From the NCBI GenBank assembly GCA_027484125.1, contig JAIXUI010000035.1, positions 1-32,579 of the forward strand: a DNA stretch of 32,579 nucleotides, written 5' to 3'. The translations under genes and the position numbers were made by a program. The stretch is from Bacteroidota bacterium. Lineage in GTDB: Bacteria; Bacteroidota; Bacteroidia; UBA7662; JAIXUI01. Positions 7,869-16,411 of the stretch are shown here, one piece after another. Numbering within the stretch: the first letter of the stretch is position 1; every line of letters starts with the position of its first letter. The notes under the pieces are model-generated. The model was not told the DNA's origin. It did no database searches and saw nothing but the letters and a program-made list of their open reading frames with translations.

Positions 7869-7950
7869 GTTTTTTTTGAGGTGTTTAAGCAACTACGAGA
7901 AAGATAATGCTGGAATTAGAAAGAAAAATTAATAGATAGATGTTAAATAA

Positions 7951-7980
7951 TTGATGAAAAAAGTGGGGATTGGTACCTTG
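7951..7980 (+). promoter_or_regulatory. Bacteroidota-type promoter for the downstream T9SS gene
   Basis: A TTG at 7951-7953 is followed after 20 bases by TACCTTG (7974-7980), close to the Bacteroidota consensus TTG-N19/20-TAnnTTTG. The expected start of transcription is only about 10-20 bases before the gene, so the leader would be short. It comes just after the previous operon's terminator, as expected for an independent unit. Confidence 0.5.
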
Positions 7981-7995
7981 TGAGGACAGAAATAG

Positions 7996-8841
7996 ATGAT
8001 CATGAAATTTTTTTACGCTTTGTTAATGAGTATTTCCGCTTTGGGGGCGAATGCGCAGCAGACTTTCATTTATAACCAGAATTTCGAGAACTACTCCTCG
8101 TTTTCAGCACCTAATGATTGGACCAACACCGTACCTGGAATGGGGGTTTACCCAGGGCGCGGGGTAAATGCTTCTAAAGGCCTCGACCGAAATTACAATG
8201 CCAATTCACGCAGAGACTCGATCACATCTCCTGTTATGGGTGTTGTTGCTCCTAATTCAAAGTTGAGTTTCAAATACCGTATTGTAGATTATATCGGCAA
8301 TATCGGAGTGAAACATGTGGTGGATCCTGGTGATGAGATTGTGGTGTATGTGCTAGATAGTATTGCTGCAACAGAGGTTTACCGCATCAATACCAATAAC
8401 CATGTGGATACCTCTGCCTTCGCAGAAGTTATAGTGGATCTTCAACCTTTTGTGGGTAGATCGGTTCGGGTGCGATTTAGTGTTACAAGAGGTACTTCCT
8501 CATTGTTCGATTTCAATGCTAACTTCGATGAGGTAGCCATGTATTTCAATCCCATAACCACCAGAGTTAAGGAGTTAGAAAGCACTTATGAATTATCATT
8601 GAGTCCTAATCCGGCAGATGGTCAAGCTGTGCTCCGATTTACCCTTCCTTATGGAGCCAAGCTGGTTGCTTCGGTGTTAGATGTGCAAGGTCGTTTGATT
8701 CAGGAATTGCCCTCCTCATTTTTCCCGGCTGGGCTTCAGCAGCTAGAACTTAACACATCCGCATGGAAACCGGGTATTTACTTCTGCCAATTAGCCAGCG
8801 ATTGGGGACAAAAAACGGTGAAGTTGGTGGTGAAACATTAA
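7996..8841 (+). CDS. T9SS-exported protein with a jelly-roll-like (choice-of-anchor J type) domain
   Basis: A 281-residue secreted protein. A signal peptide (MKFFYALLMSISALGANAQ) is followed by a beta-rich domain beginning TFIYNQNFENYSSFSAPNDW and containing SKLSFKYRIVDY and FNANFDEVAMYF. This follows the choice-of-anchor J / MAM-like lectin-fold pattern seen in many Bacteroidota surface proteins. A T9SS sorting domain (LSLSPNPADGQ to VKLVVKH) ends it. Such proteins often bind sugars or other cells, but no ligand can be named. Two in-frame ATGs (7996 and 8002) are possible; the second gives the cleaner signal peptide. The gene lies between its own promoter and terminator. It is next to the YHYH operon but transcribed separately. 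Confidence 0.82.
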   Translation: MIMKFFYALLMSISALGANAQQTFIYNQNFENYSSFSAPNDWTNTVPGMGVYPGRGVNASKGLDRNYNANSRRDSITSPVMGVVAPNSKLSFKYRIVDYIGNIGVKHVVDPGDEIVVYVLDSIAATEVYRINTNNHVDTSAFAEVIVDLQPFVGRSVRVRFSVTRGTSSLFDFNANFDEVAMYFNPITTRVKELESTYELSLSPNPADGQAVLRFTLPYGAKLVASVLDVQGRLIQELPSSFFPAGLQQLELNTSAWKPGIYFCQLASDWGQKTVKLVVKH

Positions 8842-8922
8842 ATGCCCTTTTACATTATTCGATAAAGTCACAAGCGCAGATCTGCTTGCTACCCAATTTC
8901 AATTTTCGAATAAACAACCTAA

Positions 8923-8959
8923 CAAAAGCCTCCGGAACGCAATAATCCGGGGGCTTTTG
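8923..8959. terminator. Bidirectional hairpin terminator between convergent genes
   Basis: A 14-bp stem with one T/G mismatch (8923-8936 CAAAAGCCTCCGGA with 8946-8959) has a nine-base loop. T-rich flanks occur on both sides (CTTTTGTTTGG on plus, CTTTTGTTAGG on minus). It separates the T9SS jelly-roll gene (plus) from the small secreted-protein gene (minus) and can serve both. Confidence 0.85.
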
Positions 8960-8988
8960 TTTGGTTGGAGAAGAAGGGTGGACGTTCT

Positions 8989-9489
8989 TTAATTTTTTAA
9001 ATATTCTTCAAGGCTCCTATTTTTTTCTGCCTTAATGGCTTTTTTTATTTCTTTGGTCAACTTCACCTTGTTGTTTGAATCATTAGCGTAGTTAACGAAA
9101 AGTCGAACCGCTTGAAGTTTGATGGCGCTGTTGTTTTTTGCTTCTGATTTGTTTTCTAGCACAAATTTGGCCATGGCTGCCATGTAAATACCAATGAGCT
9201 CTTTGTCACTGTCGCAAAGTTTCATAGCGGTGTCGTCAAGCTCAAAACTGTAATCCGGTGTGCCACTCATCCACTTGATCAGGTAAACGAGTGATTCCCG
9301 CCTGCCTGCATTTTCAAAGTCAAGCGGTGTTGATAAAATATAGGTTGAGGCTTGCAGCGCAGCACTGTTGGCTTGATCGTTAAAGTCTTCTTTCTTCTCT
9401 AATTTTATGCTGTTATAATTAGGAGTTGATTGCGCTTTTAATTCAAAAAGAGCAAAAAAGAAGATAAGGCAAAGTAGGAGTCTTTTCAT
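8989..9489 (-). CDS. Small secreted protein of unknown function
   Basis: A 166-residue protein with a clear signal peptide (MKRLLLCLIFFFALFELKAQ), so probably periplasmic. The mature part is mostly helical and charged, with a FENAGRRESLVYLIKWMSG segment, a central single Cys (MKLCDSDKELIGIYM) and a Lys/Glu-rich end (KKAIKAEKNRSLEEYLKN). It resembles small conserved hypothetical proteins of Bacteroidota, but I recognise no named domain. It has no sorting domain or lipobox. It stands alone: 428 bp separate it from the GH31 gene upstream on the same strand, and it converges with the T9SS gene. Confidence 0.75.
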   Translation of the reverse strand: MKRLLLCLIFFFALFELKAQSTPNYNSIKLEKKEDFNDQANSAALQASTYILSTPLDFENAGRRESLVYLIKWMSGTPDYSFELDDTAMKLCDSDKELIGIYMAAMAKFVLENKSEAKNNSAIKLQAVRLFVNYANDSNNKVKLTKEIKKAIKAEKNRSLEEYLKN

Positions 9490-9917
9490 GAGTTTGGTTT
9501 TGGGTTGTTTGGTTTTGGGGAATTGATGGATGTTTATTGGCGAAACTAGGATTCCACCTCGTTTGTTGTTTGGAGCAGTCTAAATCGATGTTTAACGCGC
9601 TGAAAGAGTAGGTGTCGTTCATTTTAATCACACCTTCATAATAGTTTTGGCCTTTTTTATGAAGGTCAAAGAAAGCTGTGTTTGTTCAGTAAATTGTTAA
9701 TGGCGTTGAATGATGATTTCGGACTGGTTGATTACTTCCGTATGTTAATTAAGATGATTGAAAGCTATTTTTTCTGATTGGTTGCTACATGAAGTAAGAA
9801 GCCCTAATGTTCCAAATTTAATCAATAGAATTTTCATTGCTACTCTTATCTGCTTTTAAAAATTTATAATTGTTAAAAGCCCATAAGTTAAATACTCATG
9901 GGCTATTAACTGCGAAA
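9490..9917. other. 428-bp intergenic region with no supported gene
   Basis: AT-rich DNA between the GH31 gene end and the small secreted-protein gene (both minus). It holds the GH31 terminator (9878-9904) and must hold the promoter of the small gene, which I cannot place. A perfect minus-strand TAAATTTG box (9813-9820) lacks a -33 partner and is about 320 bp from the gene. A 62-codon frame at 9443-9631 overlaps the signal-peptide end of the real gene and has no protein-like features. Confidence 0.6.
9878..9904 (-). terminator. Terminator of the GH31/glycogen synthase operon
   Basis: On the minus strand a 7-bp stem AGCCCAT/ATGGGCT (9898-9904 with 9878-9884) is followed by TTTTAACAATTATAAATTTTT. 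It lies 13 bases after the GH31 stop. Confidence 0.75.
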
Positions 9918-12353
9918 TCACCAACTAATGGTTTTTTTACCTTTCCAAGTAAATACGGTGTATTGCACGCGGTGTGGGCCTGCGTCTTTGATTTTGGAAT
10001 CCATAAGCTGATTGTTTGAGCTAAAGAAATCAAATTGTCCTGACGCGAAGGAGGCGCCTTTCAGCTTTTGGCTTTCAAATCCATGAAGAATCAAGCGAAT
10101 ATGCGTGAATTTGCTGCGGTAAGGTCCTTCAACTTCTTCAATGTCGAGTTTTCTTTGCTGATTTTGATAGCGAATGTTTCGTTTGAGGAAGGTGCCTTTC
10201 TCATGATCAAAACTCTGTCCGTCGTCTTCGTAATAGACGTACTCTAGGTTTTCGTTTCCGAAGAAAACATGCACATCCAAGGTGTCTGAGGCTTTCTCTC
10301 CGGTATGATTCACTACATTCTGCATCGGGATGATTCCGGGTCCTTTGAGGAAGATGGGGAGTTTTTCCAAAGGACTTTCCACCATGATTTCTTGCTTGCC
10401 TTCTAGTTGTTCGCCGGAGTGAAGGTTGTACCAGCGACCTTGTGGCAGGTAGGCTTTCGTAATTTCTTTATTCGACTCTACCGGACACACCATCCAGCTT
10501 TGGCCCAACAGAAACTGGTTTTGATAGATGCGGTAGAAGGTTTTCTCGTCTTGAGGGGTTGCAAGGGGTAGGCTGCGAGAGATAGGCATTCCGGTTTGGG
10601 ATGCTTCATAAAACAAACTATACATATAAGGAAGCAGTTTGTAACGCAATCCCAGGTAACGACGGCTGATGTCTTCCACTCGTTCTCCATGTGCCCAAGG
10701 TTCTGCATCGCGGTTGTTGTAGCCGGTGTGGCTGCGGCAAAATGGGGCAAATGCACCAATGGTAATCCATCTTCCAAACAGTTCCGGCGTTCCGGAAGCG
10801 GTAAATCCGCCAATGTCGTAGCCTGCGAAGGGCATTCCAGCCAATCCAAGGCTGTTGACCATGCGCACTCCTGTGAGCATGATGTCGTCGGTAGCCAGAT
10901 TGTCACCGGTCCAAATGGAAGTATAGCGTTGCGAACCGCTGAAGGCTGCGCGGGTTAGCAAAAACGGTCGTTTTCCTAAAAGTTGTCGGGTACCTTCATA
11001 GGTACCGCGGGTCATTTGGAAACCGTAGATGTTGCGCCCCGAACGGGTGGTGCCTTTTTGCCCATCGAAGTCAAAGACCACGTTTTCAGGAAAACGCTGT
11101 CCCCAGGTGGCGGGTTCATTCATGTCGTTCCAGAAGCCTTCTACGCCATCGTCCACAAGTCCTTTGAATTGCTGTCCCCACCAATTGCGTGCTTGGGCTT
11201 TGGTGAAGTCCGGAAAGTGGCACCAGCCGGGCCAAACTTGACCGGTGTAAGGTTTACCATCGGTGTATTTCAGGAATAAATCTTTTTGAAGTCCTTCCTC
11301 GTAGGCAGCGTAGTTTTTCTCCACTTTAATGCCCGGATCAATGATAACAGTGGTTTTAAACCCCATGTCTTTCAGGCTTTTTACCATCCCTTTGGGGTTA
11401 GAAAAGCGTTCCGGATGCCAGGTGAACACTTTGTAGGCATCCATATAATGGATGTCGAGGTAGATGACATCGGCTGGGATGTTCTTCTCTCTAAAAGTGC
11501 GGGCTACGTTAAGCACTTCTTTATCGGGGAAGTAGGAGTATCGGCATTGCTGATAGCCTAAACTCCAAAGAGGAGGGAGGGTCATCCGTCCGGTGAGGGC
11601 CGTGTATTCCCGTAATATTCCGGGGATATGGCTGCTAGATATTAGGAAATAATCAACCGTGCCTTCTTCTACGGTAAAACTGGAGAATCGATCAGTAGAA
11701 GCGCCAAAGTTGAAATGGGTTTTACTGCTATTATCGAGGTAGATGCCGTAAATCACGCCATGATGCAGGCCCATATAGAAGGGAAAGCTGGCATATAAAG
11801 GGTCGTTTCGGCTGTCGTAGCCGAAGAAGTCGGTGTTCCAGTTGGTGAATCCGTCTCCACGTCGGTCTAAGTGACCTGTTTTTTCTCCAAGTCCGATGAA
11901 TTTTTCGCCTTCCTGCAAGGTCTTATAAACGCTTCCTTCTTCGCCATTCCATTGGGTTCCTAGTCCGGGCTCGTCTTCATTCAGCAGTTTGCCTTCTGCA
12001 TTATAGAACCGCAAACGCAGGGGACTTTTGTTGATTTCCAGCCGAACGGAGTCGGTCTGAACCAGCCAATGATTGGCTTTTTCTTCAATTTTAGCGGTGC
12101 TTGTGCGGGCACTTCCTACGATTGCGTAGGAAAAGTCGGCAGTTAGCGGCTGTCTGTCGGCTCTTACTCGAATCATATTCGCAGACCAAGGGGTTATTTC
12201 CCACCAGGTTCCGCGGGTCTCCAACTTGAGCACTCCTTGAACCACTTGAGCTTGGGTGATGGCGCCTGCTTCAAGCGGAAGCGATGGCCTAGCGGCGGAT
12301 GCTGAACTGGCCAGCATCAAACCTGTTGCGAAAATCAATAACAAACGTCTCAT
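9918..12353 (-). CDS. Secreted GH31 alpha-glucosidase
   Basis: An 811-residue glycoside hydrolase family 31 enzyme that removes alpha-linked glucose from sugar ends. A signal peptide (MRRLLLIFATGLMLASSASA) sends it to the periplasm or beyond. A galactose-mutarotase-like N domain leads to the (beta/alpha)8 barrel: YSYFPDKEV, DVIYLDIHYMDAYKVFTW, the nucleophile Asp410 in GFWNDMNEP, and the acid/base Asp484 in WTGDNLAT. Then come the proximal beta-domain and a DUF5110-like C-terminal domain (VYYEDDGQSFDHEKG). The glycogen synthase gene lies 64 bases upstream on the same strand, which fits a joint role in alpha-glucan turnover, although the two enzymes act in different compartments. The start codon sits in an 11-bp hairpin, so translation may be controlled. 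The specificity (alpha-1,4 or other) cannot be read. Confidence 0.95.
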   Translation of the reverse strand: MRRLLLIFATGLMLASSASAARPSLPLEAGAITQAQVVQGVLKLETRGTWWEITPWSANMIRVRADRQPLTADFSYAIVGSARTSTAKIEEKANHWLVQTDSVRLEINKSPLRLRFYNAEGKLLNEDEPGLGTQWNGEEGSVYKTLQEGEKFIGLGEKTGHLDRRGDGFTNWNTDFFGYDSRNDPLYASFPFYMGLHHGVIYGIYLDNSSKTHFNFGASTDRFSSFTVEEGTVDYFLISSSHIPGILREYTALTGRMTLPPLWSLGYQQCRYSYFPDKEVLNVARTFREKNIPADVIYLDIHYMDAYKVFTWHPERFSNPKGMVKSLKDMGFKTTVIIDPGIKVEKNYAAYEEGLQKDLFLKYTDGKPYTGQVWPGWCHFPDFTKAQARNWWGQQFKGLVDDGVEGFWNDMNEPATWGQRFPENVVFDFDGQKGTTRSGRNIYGFQMTRGTYEGTRQLLGKRPFLLTRAAFSGSQRYTSIWTGDNLATDDIMLTGVRMVNSLGLAGMPFAGYDIGGFTASGTPELFGRWITIGAFAPFCRSHTGYNNRDAEPWAHGERVEDISRRYLGLRYKLLPYMYSLFYEASQTGMPISRSLPLATPQDEKTFYRIYQNQFLLGQSWMVCPVESNKEITKAYLPQGRWYNLHSGEQLEGKQEIMVESPLEKLPIFLKGPGIIPMQNVVNHTGEKASDTLDVHVFFGNENLEYVYYEDDGQSFDHEKGTFLKRNIRYQNQQRKLDIEEVEGPYRSKFTHIRLILHGFESQKLKGASFASGQFDFFSSNNQLMDSKIKDAGPHRVQYTVFTWKGKKTISW

Positions 12354-12377
12354 CTTCAGATTTGAGAATCCGAAGAT
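12352..12377 (-). promoter_or_regulatory. Hairpin covering the GH31 start codon
   Basis: On the minus-strand RNA, ATCTTCGGATT pairs with AATCTGAAGAT over 11 bp (one G-U pair) with a four-base loop. The last bases of the 3' arm are the AT of the ATG. The same DNA read as plus-strand RNA would have a mismatch at that pair, so the structure is better on the coding strand. It could hide the start site unless ribosomes leaving glycogen synthase, or another factor, open it. Confidence 0.5.
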
Positions 12378-12417
12378 AAGGCATTTAAGAAAGGGAGAAA
12401 TCGAAGTGTTTGACTGA

Positions 12418-14205
12418 TTATCCGGTGATTTGCCGATAAGCAGCGTGGTAGTGATTGGCCAAATGGCTCCAGGCGAAGCGATCTGAGGCGTTTTCTACTG
12501 CATTTCGTTGGGCAATACGGTCTCGGCGGTTTTGTTTGCAAAAGCGGAACATGATCTCGCTGAGCTGGTTGGCGGCGTGTACCGCGCTTTTGTCACGGCG
12601 ATAAACGACAAAGATGCCTTTGCGTTCATGGTCGGGCATGTGGTTGAGGATGTAATCGCCAAAGCCGCTCAGGTCAGAGGTAACGGCAGGAACTCCTGAT
12701 GCGATGCTTTCTAATGGGGTGTATCCCCAAGGTTCGTAATAGGAGGGGAAGATGCCTAGGTGACAGCCTCTAATAAATTGGCCATATTCCATCCCGAATA
12801 GTGGGTTGTTTGGCGTGATGAAGTCGGGATGATACACCACTTTCACCCTGTTTTCCACCCGATTGTCTAATCCTGCTTTGGCAAGGGCGTTCATGATCTG
12901 ATCTTGCCCTTCGTTGGTGAGCAGGTGAGTGACTACCCCCGGATTTTGGTCGTTTCGCCAAGCTTGAACGGTTCTTTTTAACCGCAGTTTCCAATAGTCT
13001 TCTACAAACTTACTGAGGTCGGGAAAGGGGTTATCATGTCCCATAGCTACGGCATCGAAGAGCTTTTCACCAACTTGCTGTTCTATGGAGCGGGTGGTAT
13101 GCTGAATTTCGTCGAGTACAGCCCTTGAGTTAAGGACATTGGGGTGAATGCTCAAGGTGGGTTGGCGAGTGATGAAGAACATCACTACGGTAACATCAGT
13201 GCCGCTTTGAATCAACTTTTGGTTGAGTCTGGCTAGGCTTTCTATGGTTAAATCAAAGCCTTTATTCTTGAATTCAAATCTGCCTGAAGTGAAAAAGTAG
13301 ATGGTTTTATCGAGCTCGAAAGGTTTGCTAGGGAAGAAATGGGCAATCACAAACCGGTTGATTTGCTGCTTGTATTGGTGATGCAGAATTTGAAATTCAT
13401 GCATGGCAGTAAACCGGTGAATGTTCAGGCCATTAGGTAGAATCTGATCGGGTTTTCTACCTAAAAAGACCTCGCATTCCATGGCAGTGACTTGGCTCAC
13501 GGTGCTAAATACATCGGAATGTTGGGCAGCTCCTCTTTCTAGGCTGACTTGGGTGATGGCATGAAAGTTACTTGCTTCTTGCAGCCAGTTGAATTGGTGC
13601 AGGTTTTCGTAGAATAGGTCTTTGTTCATGGCCAAATAGCGGCCTAACAAAGTGGCATGGGTGGTGAAAACCGTTTTAATTTGTGGGTGTCCTTTGGGAA
13701 AATACAAAATAGGATATCCGGTCATCCACTCGTGAAAGTGAGCGACCACAGGTCGGTCGCAAATTTCAGGTCTGGCAAGTTGTTCGAAGAAGAGCCGGCT
13801 GCAAAACCCAAAAGCCAATACTTGATCAAGCAGTTGATCTTGCTGGTCAGTAGGGATTCCATGGTCTTTCCATAAAAAGAACTTGATGTCATTGAGTTTC
13901 GCCTTAACAGAGTCGGGATTGATGAGCACTACTTTGGGTTTACCGGACACGAGCCAAGTGCCGTAATAAACTTCTAATCCGGCTTGACGTAAAGCTTGGG
14001 CAGCGCGTCCGAAAACATCTTGATTTTCATCGGCAGGTTCAAACTCTGCCGGCATGCGTTTATGCAGATAAGGCCCGAGCAAACAATAGTCGCTGCCCCA
14101 TTCTTGCACAATCTCAGGAGCTTTTGATCGAATGACCGTGTAAATGCCCCCGATTTGATTGCAAACTTCCCAAGCTACTTCTACCAGATAATGACTTCCT
14201 TTCAT
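12418..14205 (-). CDS. GT3-family (eukaryote-type) glycogen synthase
   Basis: A 595-residue cytoplasmic enzyme that extends glycogen with alpha-1,4 glucose from UDP-glucose. It belongs to family GT3, the fungal/animal type, not bacterial GlgA (GT5). Shared motifs are EVAWEVCNQIGGIYTVIRSK near the N-terminus, HFHEWMTGYPILY, TTHATLLGRYLA, ILPNGLNIHRF, FTSGRFEFKNKGFDLTIE and SYYEPWGYTPLES with the paired Glu491 and Glu499. It is shorter than the yeast enzyme (about 700) and lacks its long phosphorylated tail, yet keeps a C-terminal basic helix (KQNRRDRIAQRNAVENASDR) where yeast has its glucose-6-phosphate sensing arginines. GT3 synthases are known in Bacteroidota. It precedes the GH31 gene in a likely operon. 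Confidence 0.93.
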   Translation of the reverse strand: MKGSHYLVEVAWEVCNQIGGIYTVIRSKAPEIVQEWGSDYCLLGPYLHKRMPAEFEPADENQDVFGRAAQALRQAGLEVYYGTWLVSGKPKVVLINPDSVKAKLNDIKFFLWKDHGIPTDQQDQLLDQVLAFGFCSRLFFEQLARPEICDRPVVAHFHEWMTGYPILYFPKGHPQIKTVFTTHATLLGRYLAMNKDLFYENLHQFNWLQEASNFHAITQVSLERGAAQHSDVFSTVSQVTAMECEVFLGRKPDQILPNGLNIHRFTAMHEFQILHHQYKQQINRFVIAHFFPSKPFELDKTIYFFTSGRFEFKNKGFDLTIESLARLNQKLIQSGTDVTVVMFFITRQPTLSIHPNVLNSRAVLDEIQHTTRSIEQQVGEKLFDAVAMGHDNPFPDLSKFVEDYWKLRLKRTVQAWRNDQNPGVVTHLLTNEGQDQIMNALAKAGLDNRVENRVKVVYHPDFITPNNPLFGMEYGQFIRGCHLGIFPSYYEPWGYTPLESIASGVPAVTSDLSGFGDYILNHMPDHERKGIFVVYRRDKSAVHAANQLSEIMFRFCKQNRRDRIAQRNAVENASDRFAWSHLANHYHAAYRQITG

Positions 14206-14285
14206 GCTCTTAAATTAGGAAGGGAATAAGCTCAGGTGTTTGTATAGTTAGAATTTTTATTGTTCAGGTTTAAAAAAATGTCACT

Positions 14286-16280
14286 TTACTGTTGCTTAAG
14301 TACTTTCTCGATTACCCTACTTCCATCGTTAAACATTACTTCAACGAAGTACAGCCCTTTGTTGAGGCCAAAGCCAGGTATCATAAGGTGGTTTTTGGTT
14401 GACGTTGGAAGCTGTTGATAGCATATTTTTCCTTGCGTATCGATTACTTTAACGAAAGCGATGGCCTGCTTTTCAGAGGAAGTGATGATTTCAAAGTTTT
14501 CGCTGAAAGGATTGGGAATCAGGGTAATAGGTCTGGTGCGTTCAGCTTCTTGGGTAGAAACTGTTAGGCCATTGAATTTGATTTGATCTACCTTCCCTCT
14601 GGCTCCATTTTTACCAATAAATATTCCGGCCAAGGCTTGAGTAGGTAAATTCAAATTTCTTCGGTAGTAAGGCGTCCAGTTAATTCCGTCGGGTGAGTGG
14701 AAGCCATCGATCCAATTTCCTGAGCGGACTACTTTGATCCAAAACGGAAGAGGAAGGGTAGAAACAAGGTTGTAGCCGGAAGGCTGCCCTGTTTGACCTC
14801 TCCACGACCAGAAAACCCCTCTGTTATCCAAACCAGAAATGGCGCAATAGGCACTGTTGGAATCTAAACTAGCGCGCACCATCAGGCCAATTTGGTCATT
14901 CCAAGTGTCGCTTACTTGTAAAATACGCATACTAATCGAGTCGCCATGGGCCATTGGTCGCCATAAAAAGGGCAGTTTGTCTTGCGTGGCACCCGGACCT
15001 GTCGCCCAAGTTCTCATCACCAAACTGCTATCTGTGGCATTAAAACAGGCTTGGCCTGGAGCGAATGAACTACCTATTTGAGTGAGGCTGAATCCTGGGG
15101 CAAAGTTTCCCGAACAATTCAAATCGTCGAATTGAAAGGTGGCGATGGGTTGCTGATTCTGATAACGGAATGGATACCAAACCTCTTCCGTTTCACCGTT
15201 TTCCAAGACTAGCTCTATGGCTAAGTTCCAAGGGCCAGTAGGAGGGTATTGGCTGGCACCGAGCATCACCTCTGAAACTGGCATAACAATCCGGAAGCTG
15301 TCGTTTTGTAGGCCTAATGGTGAAGCCGAAAAGGCTATTCTTCTGTATCCTGCGCTCGGACTAGCGAATGGATCTTGGTAAACATTGATATCAGTGACCG
15401 GAACATTCGACCTCCATCTCCCGGAAACAGTCCAACTGCCGTTAGACCACTGGCTGTAGAGGCTCACTAATCCAGCCACATGGCCGGTGTAAAAGCTTGT
15501 AGCAGGCTGAGTATTGAAAAGTTGACATCTGTTTAATATTGCCGCTCCGGCTCTGTTGATAAACGTCGGACTTGCGGTTAAGGTGTAATTCCCGTCAGCC
15601 ATTAAGTTGGTGCCATGTGCCGGACTTTGCTGTTCGGTGAGGGTTTGATGGCTATGAGGTAAGTTAAGGGCATGGCCTAATTCATGGGCGATACCCCCGA
15701 AGTAAGTTACAAATTGCTGGCCCAAGGTCCCGCTTTGTCCCAGGTATTGCAGGTCTAATTGAGGGTAATCGGTTGCAAAGCAGGTCTTTCCGATGCCGTA
15801 GTAGGGAAGCCCGTTCATTTGATTCACCCCAGGAGTGGCCACAATCACTAAGTGGTGTTCACTGAGTGCGTACGAGGGGTTGAGGGTTTTAAAATCTCGA
15901 TATTCTTGAATGAGTGAGTCGTTTCCGGATGGATTTAGATTATTACGGTAAAAATTCAACGGTTTCTTTCCATGAATTACTACTATTCTTACGCTATCAG
16001 AGGCCGTCCACAAACCAAAGGTTTTATTCCCATAACCGTTTAATTGCATTTGTTGACTGTAGTACTGTCTCAGCCAAATAAGCATTTGAGAATGACGTCT
16101 TAAGTAGCTGGTATCCAGAGGTAAGTCTGAAGCTTTGAAATAGTAAACATTAAGGTTGTGAGGCTGAGCAGATTGATAGTTAACTCCTTGATGAAAAGTG
16201 CTGTAGCCTTGGCTTTTGCCAGTTGAATGAAGTAGAAAAACTACAAGTAAACCCAAGTAAAACTTTGTCAATTTGGACAT
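14286..16280 (-). CDS. T9SS-exported zinc metallopeptidase with a concanavalin-like domain
   Basis: A 664-residue protein. Signal peptide (FYLGLLVVFLLHSTGKSQG); metallopeptidase domain to about residue 240, with H197-ELGH-ALNLPH as zinc ligands and catalytic Glu and a later NLMADG that fits a Met-turn. Next come a beta-rich region (about 270-370), a DUF1349/concanavalin-like domain (about 390-570; WNDQIGLMVRASLDSNSAY, FHSPDGINWTPYYRR), and a T9SS sorting domain (LIPNPFSENFEI to VIEKVLKQQ). It is likely cell-surface or released and digests external protein. The HExxHxxGxxH metzincin motif has Asn in place of Gly. The gene lies 80 bases upstream of glycogen synthase on the same strand but has no clear functional link to it; it diverges from the PAS gene. 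Confidence 0.87.
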   Translation of the reverse strand: MSKLTKFYLGLLVVFLLHSTGKSQGYSTFHQGVNYQSAQPHNLNVYYFKASDLPLDTSYLRRHSQMLIWLRQYYSQQMQLNGYGNKTFGLWTASDSVRIVVIHGKKPLNFYRNNLNPSGNDSLIQEYRDFKTLNPSYALSEHHLVIVATPGVNQMNGLPYYGIGKTCFATDYPQLDLQYLGQSGTLGQQFVTYFGGIAHELGHALNLPHSHQTLTEQQSPAHGTNLMADGNYTLTASPTFINRAGAAILNRCQLFNTQPATSFYTGHVAGLVSLYSQWSNGSWTVSGRWRSNVPVTDINVYQDPFASPSAGYRRIAFSASPLGLQNDSFRIVMPVSEVMLGASQYPPTGPWNLAIELVLENGETEEVWYPFRYQNQQPIATFQFDDLNCSGNFAPGFSLTQIGSSFAPGQACFNATDSSLVMRTWATGPGATQDKLPFLWRPMAHGDSISMRILQVSDTWNDQIGLMVRASLDSNSAYCAISGLDNRGVFWSWRGQTGQPSGYNLVSTLPLPFWIKVVRSGNWIDGFHSPDGINWTPYYRRNLNLPTQALAGIFIGKNGARGKVDQIKFNGLTVSTQEAERTRPITLIPNPFSENFEIITSSEKQAIAFVKVIDTQGKICYQQLPTSTKNHLMIPGFGLNKGLYFVEVMFNDGSRVIEKVLKQQ

Positions 16281-16411
16281 TCGTGTAAGTATTTGAGTGT
16301 AACCATTTCACTTAAATCTACTATTTTGTTGGAGTATTTACTGTGTTTAATGCAGAAAGCTTCCATCACTTGATGTGGGTGCGCGCTGCTTTTCATTGAT
16401 TGTCGATAAAA

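Noticed and set aside
8871-8888. Apparent palindrome CAAGCGCAGATCTGCTTG
   Set aside because: The outer and inner halves do not share a centre; only the inner 10 bp pair.
9443-9631. 62-codon minus-strand frame
   Set aside because: It overlaps the signal-peptide end of the real secreted-protein gene out of frame, with low-complexity content and no homology features.
12356-12541. 61-codon minus-strand frame after glycogen synthase
   Set aside because: Overlaps the C-terminal end of glycogen synthase in another frame; composition is not protein-like.
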